Positions 45,580 to 55,000 are shown, counted from the stretch's first letter. The stretch: 64,000 bases of DNA from Bacteroidota bacterium (GCA_018267195.1 JAFDYY010000001.1:1-64000); one strand, 5' to 3'. Program-made: numbers and translations. The notes: generated by a model not told the origin, from the sequence alone.

Positions 45580-46965
45580 CTAAATAACGCGAATGACATC
45601 GGGAAAAATGCCCATCAGCAGGTTAATGGCAATCAGTATTAAAAGCAAATAGCGATCAGAAACAGACACCAAAAGGGTTTTTCCCTCCCCCTGTGTCATT
45701 GCTATTAGTGGTTTAAAGTAATAGTATACACCCACCAACGAAGTAATTACCGCCAACACCGTTAAAACCAGAAAGCCATTGCTCAAGGCAAGTGTAAAAA
45801 CTAAATATTTACCAAAAAAACCGGCCAATGGTGGAATACCCGCCAAAGAAAACAACGCAATGGTCATGGCCACAGCCACTAACGGATTGGATTTAAACAG
45901 CCCTTTGAATTTATCAACAGACGAATCACCCAAAGCCGATTCAACAATCTTGATTACGGTAAAGGCCAGCAACGTTGCTGCTGAATAAGCTGCCAGATAG
46001 TAAAACACGACACCGGCCGATTTAGCTCCATCAGAACTAAATGCCAGCAAAAGATAACCTACCTGGCTCACGCCTGAGAAGGCCAACATTCTTTTTACAC
46101 TGGTTTGAGCAACAGCGGCTACGTTGGCCACTACCAACGTTAACACCATTAAGCCTTGTTCCAGCATTTGCAAGGTGGGGGCATAGCGGTAAAAACATAC
46201 TGAAAATATTTTTATAAATGCCGAGAATGCTGCAATCTTAACCACCGTAAGCATTAATGTGCTGATGGGTGTAGGGGCACCATCATATACATCCGGTGCC
46301 CACTGATGAAAAGGGACTGCCGATATTTTGAAAGCAAGGCCTACCATCATCAACAACATACCAATAAAATAAAAACGAGGTATGCCCTGCGTTCCGATAG
46401 CCGCTGAACTCAGCACCGGAGCTGTATTATTAGAAATAACTGTAATGCTAAACGAGCCGGTTGCGCCATACACCAGTGCCATGCCAAAAAGTAAAAAGCC
46501 TGTAGCAAATGATCCCATCAAAAAATATTTGAAAGAGGCTTCGGTAGAAAATAAGTTTTGTTTGTTACTGCCCGCCAACACGTACAGGGAAATAGACAAT
46601 ATTTCGATTCCCAAAAATAAGATGGCCATGTTATTAAACGCCACCATCATAATCGCACCGGCTACCACAAAGAAAGTTAATGATGCTTTGTCGGCAGTAT
46701 GTTCATCGCTTTTGAAAAAATCACGCGACATCCAATACCAAAAAAAAGATACAACTAAAATCAATCCACTAAATGCCAGTGCTACGCGGTCGAAATACAT
46801 CATGCCATGGAAATAATAGCTGATCGAACGCCAGTCTGCAATTACCAAGGCCACAGCAGCCGCCAACCCTAGCAATGAAACAAAGCCAATCCATTTTTTC
46901 AGGCTGAATACTTCCGCTATCAAAGCAAAAATACCTATACCACAAATAACATAAAGTGCGTTCAT
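45580..46965 (-). CDS. nuoN: NADH-quinone oxidoreductase subunit N
   Basis: A 461-residue multi-pass inner-membrane subunit of complex I. It belongs to the antiporter-like family (shared with NuoL and NuoM): features include FKISAVPFHQWAPDVYDGAPTPISTLM and VKRMLAFSGVSQVGYLLLAFS, with conserved lysines and glutamate in the proton channel. It follows nuoM by 3 bases and is the last nuo gene, giving the order A to N. Confidence 0.95.
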   Translation of the reverse strand: MNALYVICGIGIFALIAEVFSLKKWIGFVSLLGLAAAVALVIADWRSISYYFHGMMYFDRVALAFSGLILVVSFFWYWMSRDFFKSDEHTADKASLTFFVVAGAIMMVAFNNMAILFLGIEILSISLYVLAGSNKQNLFSTEASFKYFLMGSFATGFLLFGMALVYGATGSFSITVISNNTAPVLSSAAIGTQGIPRFYFIGMLLMMVGLAFKISAVPFHQWAPDVYDGAPTPISTLMLTVVKIAAFSAFIKIFSVCFYRYAPTLQMLEQGLMVLTLVVANVAAVAQTSVKRMLAFSGVSQVGYLLLAFSSDGAKSAGVVFYYLAAYSAATLLAFTVIKIVESALGDSSVDKFKGLFKSNPLVAVAMTIALFSLAGIPPLAGFFGKYLVFTLALSNGFLVLTVLAVITSLVGVYYYFKPLIAMTQGEGKTLLVSVSDRYLLLILIAINLLMGIFPDVIRVI

Positions 46966-46968
46966 CGG

Positions 46969-48438
46969 TTATTTAACTGAAGCTGATAAATCTGAATAAA
47001 TAGATAGTAAATTATTGACGGCCGTGGCCGAAATATCAAGCAACGGCTTGGGAAATACCCCCAGTAACAAAATCAACAGTACAATAGGGTATAGCACTAA
47101 TTTTTCGTGCGTGGTTAAATCTGTAATATGAGAAGTTAACGTATTCGTTTCACCTGACATTGTTTTTTGAAACGTGCGGAACATATACACCGCTCCTAAG
47201 ATAATGGTGAGTCCGGCTATACCGCCTACCCACAGTTGGTACTGAACCAATGAATTGATTAATAAAAATTCGCCTACAAATCCGCTGGTAAAAGGGAGCG
47301 CCACACTGCTTAACAAAATAATAAAAAATGAAGTGGACAAGGCTGGAGCTACATTCCGGATGCCGCCTAACCGGCCAATTTCGCGTGTCTGGGTTCTGGC
47401 AAAAACAATTTCAACAATATAAAACAGGCCAAATACTACTACTCCGTGGCTGATCATCTGAATCATGGCGCCCTGTAGCCCGATAGTGGTAAGCGTTAAT
47501 GTACCGGCCGATATCAGACCTACGTGAGCAATGGAAGAGTAAGCAATCAGTCGCTTAAAATCTTTTTGTACGATTGCAATACAAGAAGCATAGATAATGC
47601 CGATCACCGATAAAATAAGGGCTGTCATCCCCCACTCTTTCACCGCCAGCGGCACCATCGGTATAAGCCAACGGATAACTCCGTAAACTCCCATTTTCAA
47701 CATAATGGCACTGAGCAACAAAGTACCCTGCACGGGTGACACAGTGTAGGTGTCCGGTTGCCATGTATGCAGTGGAAATACTGGCATTTTAATGGCAAAA
47801 GCCAGAAAAAGACAAGCAAATACAAATGTCTGATGGGGCAAGTCTAACGAACGGCCGGCCTCATATAAAGCAGAAAGGGCGAACGTATGCGCACCGGATG
47901 TTTTAGAATAAAGGAAGATCAATGCCACCAACATCAATAAACTTCCGGTAAGCGTATAGATAAAAAACTTCAACGTTATTTTACCTCGGTTCTCTCCGCC
48001 CCAGTTTAAGCAGATGAAGTAAATCGGAATAAGTGCTATCTCCCAAAACAAATAAAACAAAAACCCATCTTGAGCAACAAATACGCCTACCAGTGCCGTC
48101 TGCATTAGCAATATCAAACTATAAAATGAAGACGACTTTGAATCATCTTTAAACGTTGACAAAATAATGCCGGGCATCAATACGGTAGTGAGCAACACTA
48201 ACAACAAGCTAATGCCATCCATACCTATAGAAAAAGTAATTCCTAAAGAAGGAATCCAAGGCTGAGCATAAGTATTCTGTATGCCCAGAGTACTATTAAA
48301 CCGATATAGGGCTATTAAAGAAATAACTAATTCTAGCAGAGTAGCCAAAAGAGCTATGTTCTTGGCAACTTGCCGGGGCAATACCATTATCAAAACAGCT
48401 GCTACTAAGGGCACTATAATTAACGCAACAGTCAGCAT
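46969..48438 (-). CDS. nuoM: NADH-quinone oxidoreductase subunit M
   Basis: A 489-residue antiporter-like membrane subunit of complex I. Motifs include FSIGMDGISLLLVLLTT, FLFYLFWEIALIPIYFI, FAIKMPVFPLHTWQPDTY and DFKRLIAYSSIAHVGL. It pumps protons in the membrane arm. It starts 1 base after nuoL and ends 3 bases before nuoN. Confidence 0.96.
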   Translation of the reverse strand: MLTVALIIVPLVAAVLIMVLPRQVAKNIALLATLLELVISLIALYRFNSTLGIQNTYAQPWIPSLGITFSIGMDGISLLLVLLTTVLMPGIILSTFKDDSKSSSFYSLILLMQTALVGVFVAQDGFLFYLFWEIALIPIYFICLNWGGENRGKITLKFFIYTLTGSLLMLVALIFLYSKTSGAHTFALSALYEAGRSLDLPHQTFVFACLFLAFAIKMPVFPLHTWQPDTYTVSPVQGTLLLSAIMLKMGVYGVIRWLIPMVPLAVKEWGMTALILSVIGIIYASCIAIVQKDFKRLIAYSSIAHVGLISAGTLTLTTIGLQGAMIQMISHGVVVFGLFYIVEIVFARTQTREIGRLGGIRNVAPALSTSFFIILLSSVALPFTSGFVGEFLLINSLVQYQLWVGGIAGLTIILGAVYMFRTFQKTMSGETNTLTSHITDLTTHEKLVLYPIVLLILLLGVFPKPLLDISATAVNNLLSIYSDLSASVK

Positions 48439-48439
48439 A

Positions 48440-50338
48440 TCATCTTAAAAACGAGTAAGCAACAACTAAGACCACACCTATTACCATTATAAAAATGTAA
48501 AATCCGATGTGGCCGTTTTGCAGCCTGGCAGATAGTACACTCCAATCATTCAGCGACTCGCTCACTAAATTAACGAGTCGGTCAATACCGGATCTTTCGA
48601 TTACAATATCAAATAACTTTCCTACTGCGTACAGCGGCTTAACAATGATGGTATTATAGATTTCATCAATATAATATTTATGGTAGATGGTTTTATGTAA
48701 AGTACTAAGCTCAGCCTCTTCGCTTGCGGGCACATGGGCTTGCCGGATGTAGCGTCTGTAAGCCATGCCAATCACTACCAAAGTAAAAGTGATAATCAGC
48801 CCCATTAACATATATTCTGTGGAATGGCTCAGTTGGTGTTCGGGCAACAATTCGTGCGAGCGGGCAAAAACCGGAGCCGTAAATTTAGCAATCCAGTTTC
48901 CGCCACCGAATAACTCAGGCACACCCATTAAGCCACCAGTGGCGCTTAGCACGGCCAGTACAATCAATGGTAACGTCATGCTGGTGGGCGACTCATGCAC
49001 CTGGTGAAGCGTATGCTCGCTGGCTCTCGTCTTACCATAAAACGTTAAAAATAAAAGACGAAACATGTAAAAAGAGGTGAGCAATGAAGCCAACGCGGCA
49101 ATAGCCCAGGCCACCTGGTTATGTTCGAAAGCCTTGGCCAGTATATCATCTTTCGAGAAGAACCCGGCAAAAGGCGGAATACCTGATATGGCTAAAACAC
49201 CAATTAAAAATGTAAAGAATGTAACCGGAATGTATTTTTTTAATCCCCCCATCTGGCGAATATCTTGTTCGTGGTGCAATGCGTGAATTACCGAGCCGGC
49301 ACCGAGAAACAATAAAGCTTTAAAAAAGGCATGAGTAGCCATGTGGAAAATACCGGAAGCATACGCCCCCACGCCCAAGGCCACAAACATTAATCCCAGT
49401 TGGCTTACCGTAGAATAAGCCAGTACTTTTTTTATGTCATTTTGGGCAAGAGCTATCGTAGCCGCAAAGAGAGCCGTAGCCAACCCGATAATTAAAACCA
49501 ATTCCATAGAAACGGGAGAGAGCGAATACAAGATATTATTGCGCGCCACCATATACACTCCCGCTGTAACCATGGTAGCCGCGTGAATCAAAGCTGATAC
49601 CGGTGTAGGGCCAGCCATGGCATCGGGCAGCCAGGTATAGAGCGGAATTTGAGCACTCTTACCCATGGCTCCCACAAAAAGTAAGATCGTAATCAAGGTT
49701 AATACCGTGCTTCCTTCGGTAACTTTGGGGAACACCTCTGCATAACTGATACTTCCAAAATTGATAAAAATTAAAATTACTCCCAGAATCAATCCCAAGT
49801 CGCCAACACGGTTCATGATAAAGGCCTTGTTGGCAGCATCGTTATACGATTGATTTTTAAACCAGAAGCCGATCAGCAAATACGAGCATAGCCCCACGCC
49901 TTCCCACCCAACATACATCAGCAGGTAGTTGCTCCCCATTACCAACATCAACATAAAAAAAACAAATAAGTTGAGGTAAGAGAAAAAACGGTTGATTCCT
50001 TCATCTTCCCACATGTAGCCAACGGAGTACACATGAATTAAAAAACCCACCCCGGTAATGATGAGCAGCATGAGCGAAGAAAGCGGATCTACGAGCAGGC
50101 TAAAATCGGATTTAAAATTACCGGCTGTTATCCAAGTAAAAAAGCTAACCGTAAAAGGTTCGGCACCATTCAATAATTTGATAAAAAGGGTAATTGAAAA
50201 AATAAATGAAATAAACACGGTAGTACATCCCACCCATGCTGCCGTGCTGCGGGTTATTCTTTTTTGGGTTAAGGCGATTAGTGTAAAGCCCAGCAATGGA
50301 AGCAACGGAATTAACAATATCATGGTGCTCACGCTCAT
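48440..50338 (-). CDS. nuoL: NADH-quinone oxidoreductase subunit L
   Basis: A 632-residue distal membrane-arm subunit. Recognised by LLMYVGWEGVGLCSYLLIGFW, AQIPLYTWLPDAMAGPTPVSALIHAATMVTAG, and KKVLAYSTVSQLGLMFVALG. The C-terminal region contains the long lateral helix typical of NuoL. Its start overlaps the nuoK stop by 4 bases. Confidence 0.96.
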   Translation of the reverse strand: MSVSTMILLIPLLPLLGFTLIALTQKRITRSTAAWVGCTTVFISFIFSITLFIKLLNGAEPFTVSFFTWITAGNFKSDFSLLVDPLSSLMLLIITGVGFLIHVYSVGYMWEDEGINRFFSYLNLFVFFMLMLVMGSNYLLMYVGWEGVGLCSYLLIGFWFKNQSYNDAANKAFIMNRVGDLGLILGVILIFINFGSISYAEVFPKVTEGSTVLTLITILLFVGAMGKSAQIPLYTWLPDAMAGPTPVSALIHAATMVTAGVYMVARNNILYSLSPVSMELVLIIGLATALFAATIALAQNDIKKVLAYSTVSQLGLMFVALGVGAYASGIFHMATHAFFKALLFLGAGSVIHALHHEQDIRQMGGLKKYIPVTFFTFLIGVLAISGIPPFAGFFSKDDILAKAFEHNQVAWAIAALASLLTSFYMFRLLFLTFYGKTRASEHTLHQVHESPTSMTLPLIVLAVLSATGGLMGVPELFGGGNWIAKFTAPVFARSHELLPEHQLSHSTEYMLMGLIITFTLVVIGMAYRRYIRQAHVPASEEAELSTLHKTIYHKYYIDEIYNTIIVKPLYAVGKLFDIVIERSGIDRLVNLVSESLNDWSVLSARLQNGHIGFYIFIMVIGVVLVVAYSFLR

Positions 50339-50637
50339 CCTTTCAAACGGTTTAAAATGTCAATATCCACGGATTTAGTTTTTCGGTACATCATTACTAA
50401 TATGGCTAAGCCCACGGCTACTTCGGCTGCTGCTACCGCCATGATAAAAAATACGAACACTTGTCCGCGGGAGTCGTTCAAAGTATTGGAAAATGAAACC
50501 ATCAGCAGGTTTACGGCATTCAGCATCAACTCAATACACGCAAAAATGATAATGGCGTTTCTGCGGTAAAGCACGCCCAGCACCCCGATGGAAAAGAGTA
50601 CCGTGCTGAGCCAAATATAATTGTCTATAGGTATCAA
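50335..50637 (-). CDS. nuoK: NADH-quinone oxidoreductase subunit K
   Basis: A 100-residue three-helix membrane subunit of complex I. The segments VLYRRNAIIIFACIELMLNAVNLLMV and VFVFFIMAVAAAEVAVGLAILVMMYR carry the conserved glutamates in ELMLN and AAEVAVG. It lies 4 bases after nuoJ and overlaps nuoL by 4 bases. Confidence 0.96.
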   Translation of the reverse strand: MIPIDNYIWLSTVLFSIGVLGVLYRRNAIIIFACIELMLNAVNLLMVSFSNTLNDSRGQVFVFFIMAVAAAEVAVGLAILVMMYRKTKSVDIDILNRLKG

Positions 50638-50641
50638 TTTG

Positions 50642-51181
50642 CTATTCGGTTTTATTTGCTTCTGTTGTTGGGGTGTTTGTCAGTATTTGTGTTCGGTGAT
50701 CTTGTTTGCCCACCATTACTACTCCTACCATAGCTGCCAGTAACAAGATGGATGAAAGCTCGAACGGCAACAAAAACTCATTAAACAATACTTTGCCTAA
50801 ATTCTTTACCAGCCCTATCTCATTTCCAGGCTTGGCTACCAAATACGAGGCACCTTTCAGGCTAGCCACCAGCACCACCATCATACTACCGGCACAAATT
50901 ACGGCTGCCATTTTTGCCAGATTGGTTTTGTGTGGTTCTGTTTCTTTGTTAAGGTTTAGCAGCATAATTACATACAGAAACAAAACCATAATAGCCCCGG
51001 CATAAACAATAATGTGAACGGCCGCTAAAAACTGAGCATTTTGCAACACATAGTGGCCTGCTATAGAAAAGAAGGTAATAATTAAATACAAAATGCTGTG
51101 TATCGGGCTTTTAGAAAATACCACCAGCAGCGCTGAGAGTATGGCCACGAACGAAAGAAAATAAAAGAGGTAGAGTGTCAC
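50642..51181 (-). CDS. nuoJ: NADH-quinone oxidoreductase subunit J
   Basis: A 179-residue membrane subunit with about five helices. FLAAVHIIVYAGAIMVLFLYVIMLLNL is the conserved NuoJ core. It starts 2 bases after nuoI and is followed 4 bases later by nuoK. Confidence 0.95.
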   Translation of the reverse strand: MTLYLFYFLSFVAILSALLVVFSKSPIHSILYLIITFFSIAGHYVLQNAQFLAAVHIIVYAGAIMVLFLYVIMLLNLNKETEPHKTNLAKMAAVICAGSMMVVLVASLKGASYLVAKPGNEIGLVKNLGKVLFNEFLLPFELSSILLLAAMVGVVMVGKQDHRTQILTNTPTTEANKTE

Positions 51182-51183
51182 GG

Positions 51184-51747
51184 CTATCGGTTGTGGCTAA
51201 GTTGTTTATTTTTTTTGAATTCCAATACCTCGGGAGTTTGTCGTACGGTTACATCTATCCGTTTATCCACCGGCTCAACCAGTTTGTCTTTTCCAAAAAT
51301 AAAGGCCTGGCGCGAATAATCAGTACTTTCAATTCGGTCGGTTAAAAAAATGGCTTCTTTCGGGCAAGCTTCTTCACATAGCCCACAGAAAATGCACCGC
51401 AGCATATTAATTTCATAAACGGCTGCATACTTTTCTTCTCGGTACAGATGTTCTTCTCCTTTTTTGCGTTCGGCAGCCGTCATAGTAATAGCTTCGGCCG
51501 GGCAGGCCACCGCACAAAGGCCGCAGGCAGTACAACGCTCCGCCCCATGTTCATCGCGTTTTAGTACATGCTGTCCACGCCAAACAGCGCTAATTTCTCG
51601 CTTTACCTCAGGAAACTTTATGGTTGTTTTACGTTTAAATAGGTGTTTAATGGTAATTATCGTACCTCCCAGAATAGCCGGGAGGTAAATCCGTTCCCAG
51701 AAATTCATTTCCTTTTTTACGACAACTTTTGATCTATTGGTTAGCAT
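51184..51747 (-). CDS. nuoI: NADH-quinone oxidoreductase subunit I
   Basis: A 187-residue peripheral subunit with two [4Fe-4S] motifs, CTACGLCAVACP and CIFCGLCEEACP, which carry electrons toward NuoB. The N-terminus LTNRSKVVVKKEM is a plausible family start. It is the first gene after the foreign insertion: the T9SS protein gene ends 46 bases upstream. A weak promoter-like pair lies at 51756-51785. Confidence 0.96.
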   Translation of the reverse strand: MLTNRSKVVVKKEMNFWERIYLPAILGGTIITIKHLFKRKTTIKFPEVKREISAVWRGQHVLKRDEHGAERCTACGLCAVACPAEAITMTAAERKKGEEHLYREEKYAAVYEINMLRCIFCGLCEEACPKEAIFLTDRIESTDYSRQAFIFGKDKLVEPVDKRIDVTVRQTPEVLEFKKNKQLSHNR

Positions 51748-51755
51748 TTGAACGG

Positions 51756-51785
51756 CAAATTAAATTTAATATCATCCATGTGCAA
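51756..51785 (-). promoter_or_regulatory. nuoI: weak promoter-like element upstream of nuoI
   Basis: On the minus strand TTG (51783-51785) is followed after 19 bases by TTAATTTG (51756-51763), one mismatch from TAnnTTTG. If used, it would re-start transcription of nuoI to nuoN after the insertion. The predicted start would lie almost at the nuoI ATG, so the element is doubtful. Confidence 0.25.
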
Positions 51786-51793
51786 GCAGAACA

Positions 51794-52906
51794 TCACTTG
51801 CTGATCATCACTTGTTTGCTCAATACTGCATCTTTGTAAAACACATTAATACAATAAATACCTAACGGCAGACTGCTTACGGGCACTTGCAATGTACACT
51901 GATCTGACTGCACGGAGAAAACAGAGTTGCCAAAGCGATTAAAAACAGTTAAGTGGTACGACTGAGGCAACACCTCTGATTTGTTGGAAGAGAGACTATC
52001 TGTAACAGACACCGTCATCGTTGTGGATGCGGGGTTGGGGTAAACAAGCAGTTCCTCTCCCCCGCCACCGCTGCAATCGCTGACAACTGCGATGTAGTTC
52101 TGTGACGTGGTGCCACAGTTGTTGGTGATCGTGACCGTAAAATAACAAGTACCCGAGTAGCCCGCATCGAGCAGAGCATAGTTTCCATTGCCTTCGACCA
52201 ATAAGATGGAGGGGTTGCTTGAGGCCCAAGTGTACGAGGTTGCCCCAATCTCAGGGGCAATCGATACACTTTTTTCCGTTCCCGAGCAAAAGGGTGGGCT
52301 GTTGATGTTTTTGCTTAAAGAGCTGGGTTTTGGAGATCCCACCCATACTGGAGTACTTTGGGAGCTACTATAATTAGTTCCACAAACGTAAGTTGCTGTG
52401 ATATTTGCTCCTCCACTGTAACCATTAAGCCTATAGGCATATCCTGTAGAAGAATCTATTGACAGCCCTGTATTATCAGAGGACCAAATAATAGATTGGT
52501 TTGGGTTTGGGTTAATTAAAGTAGCTGAAAATGTTCCAGTAGAACAAACGGTAGAATGTGATGTTATTTGAATCGAGTTAGTGAAAACATATAATGAATC
52601 ACAAATATTTTTAATTTTAAAAGCTCCTGCCGTTGTTGCATTATCCCATGCTACTTTTGCATATACAGTCCCATCTGGATTTGTACCTACATTTATAATG
52701 TTGTAAGCAGAGTTGAGCGTCCCTGGAACGCACCCCAAACACGTCCACCCGTAAGGATCTGAGCAGCCTGCAGGTGACGTGTAGGTGTACAGCACCCCGG
52801 GGCAAAGATTCGAAGTAGGTCCAGTCATCAATTGACCAAACACCAAATTCTGAATTCCGTAGATAAGAATCAAACAGATTTGCATGAAGTAGTTTTTCGT
52901 TTTCAT
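51794..52906 (-). CDS. T9SS-secreted protein with type A sorting domain
   Basis: 370 residues. A signal peptide (about 1-24) is followed by Ig/PKD-like beta domains with repeated Ser/Asn/Gly-rich strands such as WSSDNTGLSIDSSTGYAYRLN, a block with CSGTEKSVSIAPEIGATSYTW, and a Gly/Ser-rich linker. The C-terminal 75 residues form a type A sorting domain: LLVYPNPASTTMTVSV, FNRFGNSVFSVQ, LPLGIYCINVFYKDAVLSKQVMIS. This targets it through the type IX system to the cell surface or medium. The start overlaps the upstream beta-barrel gene (ATGA). About 320 bp of it is duplicated in the neighbouring pseudogene. It lies inside the nuo operon, between nuoI and nuoH. Confidence 0.88.
   Translation of the reverse strand: MKTKNYFMQICLILIYGIQNLVFGQLMTGPTSNLCPGVLYTYTSPAGCSDPYGWTCLGCVPGTLNSAYNIINVGTNPDGTVYAKVAWDNATTAGAFKIKNICDSLYVFTNSIQITSHSTVCSTGTFSATLINPNPNQSIIWSSDNTGLSIDSSTGYAYRLNGYSGGANITATYVCGTNYSSSQSTPVWVGSPKPSSLSKNINSPPFCSGTEKSVSIAPEIGATSYTWASSNPSILLVEGNGNYALLDAGYSGTCYFTVTITNNCGTTSQNYIAVVSDCSGGGGEELLVYPNPASTTMTVSVTDSLSSNKSEVLPQSYHLTVFNRFGNSVFSVQSDQCTLQVPVSSLPLGIYCINVFYKDAVLSKQVMISK
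52029..52348 (-). repeat. direct repeat copy A inside the nuo insertion
   Basis: Aligns with 53831-54144 over the whole length, both coding for the same domain plus the start of the sorting signal. A stretch of 49 identical bases occurs at 52231-52279 and 54027-54075. The repeats lie in the same orientation, about 1.8 kb apart. Confidence 0.85.
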
Positions 52907-53586
52907 TTGAGGTCATTTGTTTTATTAAAATTAAAACCTAAAAGAATTGAATATGAATTAAAGTACCACGGATCTATTGCAGTCGAGGGAATTACATTTT
53001 GAAGACCATAATTATCAGTGAGTTGAACGGTGAAAATCAAATGCCTGAATGGCAAAGTATAACCAGCAGTAAGAGAGAACCCTTGATCATAATTACTCGT
53101 CTGGTTAAGTGATGACCCAAAAACAATCAGGTTGTAGGACTGAACATCTACTGTTGATTTCACAAACCTGCTGACAAAAAAACCTAGGCCCAGATTAAAA
53201 TGTTTTCCAAGAACAAACTGAGGGATAACAGCTATCGTCATGTAATATTTGGAAAAATCCTGATTGGACCACCCCGTGAGAATATTGGAATTGTAATTCA
53301 CATAATCGATTTCGAACCTTTTCCGTTCCAGTAGAAAGCGTGTGTTAAGAAAAACATGCTTTCCTATATGATGAGTTAAGCCAAGTCCTAAAGTATATCC
53401 CAATTTTTCTTTGCCCTTTTGTACAAAAAAACTTGAGTATTTTGCTCCTCGGATATTCAAATAAGTAGGCCCAGCGACCAAAAATAAAGTAGTCTTTTTA
53501 CTAAAATTTTGCCCCGTCAATGTCAAGGATGCAATCAAGCAAATAGTAATAGTAATAGTTATTAAATTATACTTTGTTGATTTCAT
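52903..53586 (-). CDS. outer-membrane beta-barrel protein
   Basis: 227 residues with an N-terminal signal peptide (about 1-26). The mature part shows alternating aromatic/hydrophobic strands: LGYTLGLGLTHHIGKHVFLN, MTIAVIPQFVLGKHFNLGLGFFV, and YSILLGFNFN at the end, the pattern of small PorT-like outer-membrane barrels. It is translationally coupled to the following T9SS protein gene (4-base overlap), suggesting that the two work together at the cell surface. It is part of the insertion in the nuo operon. Confidence 0.75.
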   Translation of the reverse strand: MKSTKYNLITITITICLIASLTLTGQNFSKKTTLFLVAGPTYLNIRGAKYSSFFVQKGKEKLGYTLGLGLTHHIGKHVFLNTRFLLERKRFEIDYVNYNSNILTGWSNQDFSKYYMTIAVIPQFVLGKHFNLGLGFFVSRFVKSTVDVQSYNLIVFGSSLNQTSNYDQGFSLTAGYTLPFRHLIFTVQLTDNYGLQNVIPSTAIDPWYFNSYSILLGFNFNKTNDLK

Positions 53587-53601
53587 AATCTTTTGGTTTA
53601 C

Positions 53602-54909
53602 CTATCTCTTGATCACAATCTGTTTTCACAGCACCACGTCCTTGTAGAACACATCCAGGGAATAAACAACGGGCGGCAGGGCATCCATGGGTATTTGAAA
53701 GTTGCGCCCAGTGGCCTGCGCAGAGAAGACCGTCTGCGAATAGCGGTTGATAAGGGTTACCTGAAAGAGCCGGGCAAAGTGGTCTTTTTCAGAAATACTG
53801 TCCATTACCTGGACACTGAACATGGACGAGGCCGGGTTGGAATAAACGAGCATTTCCTCTCCACCACCTCCGCTGCAATCGCTGACAACCGCGAAATAGT
53901 TCTGTGACGTGGTACCACAATTGTTGGTGACCGTAAAGCTACAGGTGCCCGGGTTGCCGGCATCTATTATGGCTGATATACTGAAACCATCTACGAGAAG
54001 AATAGATTCATTGTTTGATGACCAGATGTACGAGGTTGCCCCAATCTCAGGGGCAATCGATACACTTTTTTCCGTGCCCGAACAAAAGGGCTGGTTGTTG
54101 ATGTTTTGGCTCAAAGGGCCGGGCTTTGGTGACCCCACCCATACGCTCAGAGGAGGCACAGACACACTGCCACAACTACTGCTCACGGTGGCAGAGATAG
54201 TTACCGGGCCATTAAAATTATTTAATCTTGTGGCAGCTCTAGTGGTTGAGTTAATTGATAAGCCATTTGTGTTACTAGAACCCCATGAAGTTATAATTAC
54301 ACCTGTGGGTAAATTGGGAATGGAGAAAATACTGGTTGAACATATTGGATTGGATGAGCTAACAATAGTAGGAAGAAAGCTCCGATCTGAAATAATTGAA
54401 TTATTTAAAATTGCAGTATGCATCCGCTGAACTTGCCCGGTCGTTAGTCTATTTAAGCAAGCTGGAGGAGCATAAGACATTATGTTATGAACATCGGGCG
54501 TAAATCCAGAGGGGCCAATGTATTGGCAGTTTAAGTCAACATTTCCAGATAAACAGGGGTCGGTAGGGCTATCACACACCAAATCCTCACAAATTGAACA
54601 ACTAGATTCATTTACGTTTTCCGAACAATTTGCATTATCTCCACACCCCCTACCCGAGTGGGTATGATATAAGCCTAAACAATGCCCAAACTCATGACTT
54701 AACACTGAAGTATTTACATAACCTCCTCCTACAGCTAAAGCAGCCCCAGGAATATTGGGACACTGTCTAATTAAGTGTGTAAGTGTCGTGTCTAAGCAAC
54801 TGCGTAAAGGGTTTATATTTTGCACCGCTCTCCGAAGATGTTGATAAATTGATTGACAAGCAAACTCCAGTTTCTTACCGGCAAGATCCATTTTTTGTTG
54901 ATCAGCCAC
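53602..54909 (-). pseudogene. M43-type metallopeptidase with T9SS domain, truncated and interrupted
   Basis: The open frame runs from a GTG at 54909 to a TGA at 53626-53628. The zinc motif HEFGHCLGLYHTH and the later NIMSYAPPACLNRLTTGQ are those of secreted M43 (pappalysin-type) enzymes of Bacteroidota, but only about 65 residues precede HEFGH, so most of the N-terminal catalytic region and the signal peptide are absent. The C-terminus is a type A sorting domain that breaks at FYKDVVL-stop. Directly after the TGA the same frame reads KQIVIKR and then stops at 53602-53604, matching KQVMISK in the intact neighbour. So the gene is truncated at both ends. It contains repeat copy B (53831-54144). 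Confidence 0.8.
53831..54144 (-). repeat. direct repeat copy B inside the nuo insertion
   Basis: Second copy of the repeat at 52029-52348; see that entry. It lies within the M43-type pseudogene, in the same orientation and reading frame relationship. Confidence 0.85.
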
Positions 54910-55000
54910 AATAGGTCGATACCTGCTTCCCAGTGATCATACTCCTGTGCAAAAAGATTAAATGGTACGGCAAATAAAAAAATAAAAAAACTTTCGCCAT
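54813..55000 (-). pseudogene. frameshifted N-terminal fragment with signal peptide
   Basis: Reading from the ATG at 55000 gives MAKVF and then goes out of frame in a T-run. With one extra T in the run at 54984-54990 the frame becomes MAKVFFIFLFAVPFNLFAQ, a good signal peptide, continuing as EYDHWEAGIDLLWLINKKW and ending at 54813. The WEAGIDLLWLINK segment resembles the N-terminus of outer-membrane barrel proteins. The fragment overlaps the start of the M43-type pseudogene in another frame, so the two were joined by a rearrangement. The frameshift could be a real mutation or a homopolymer sequencing error. Confidence 0.55.
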
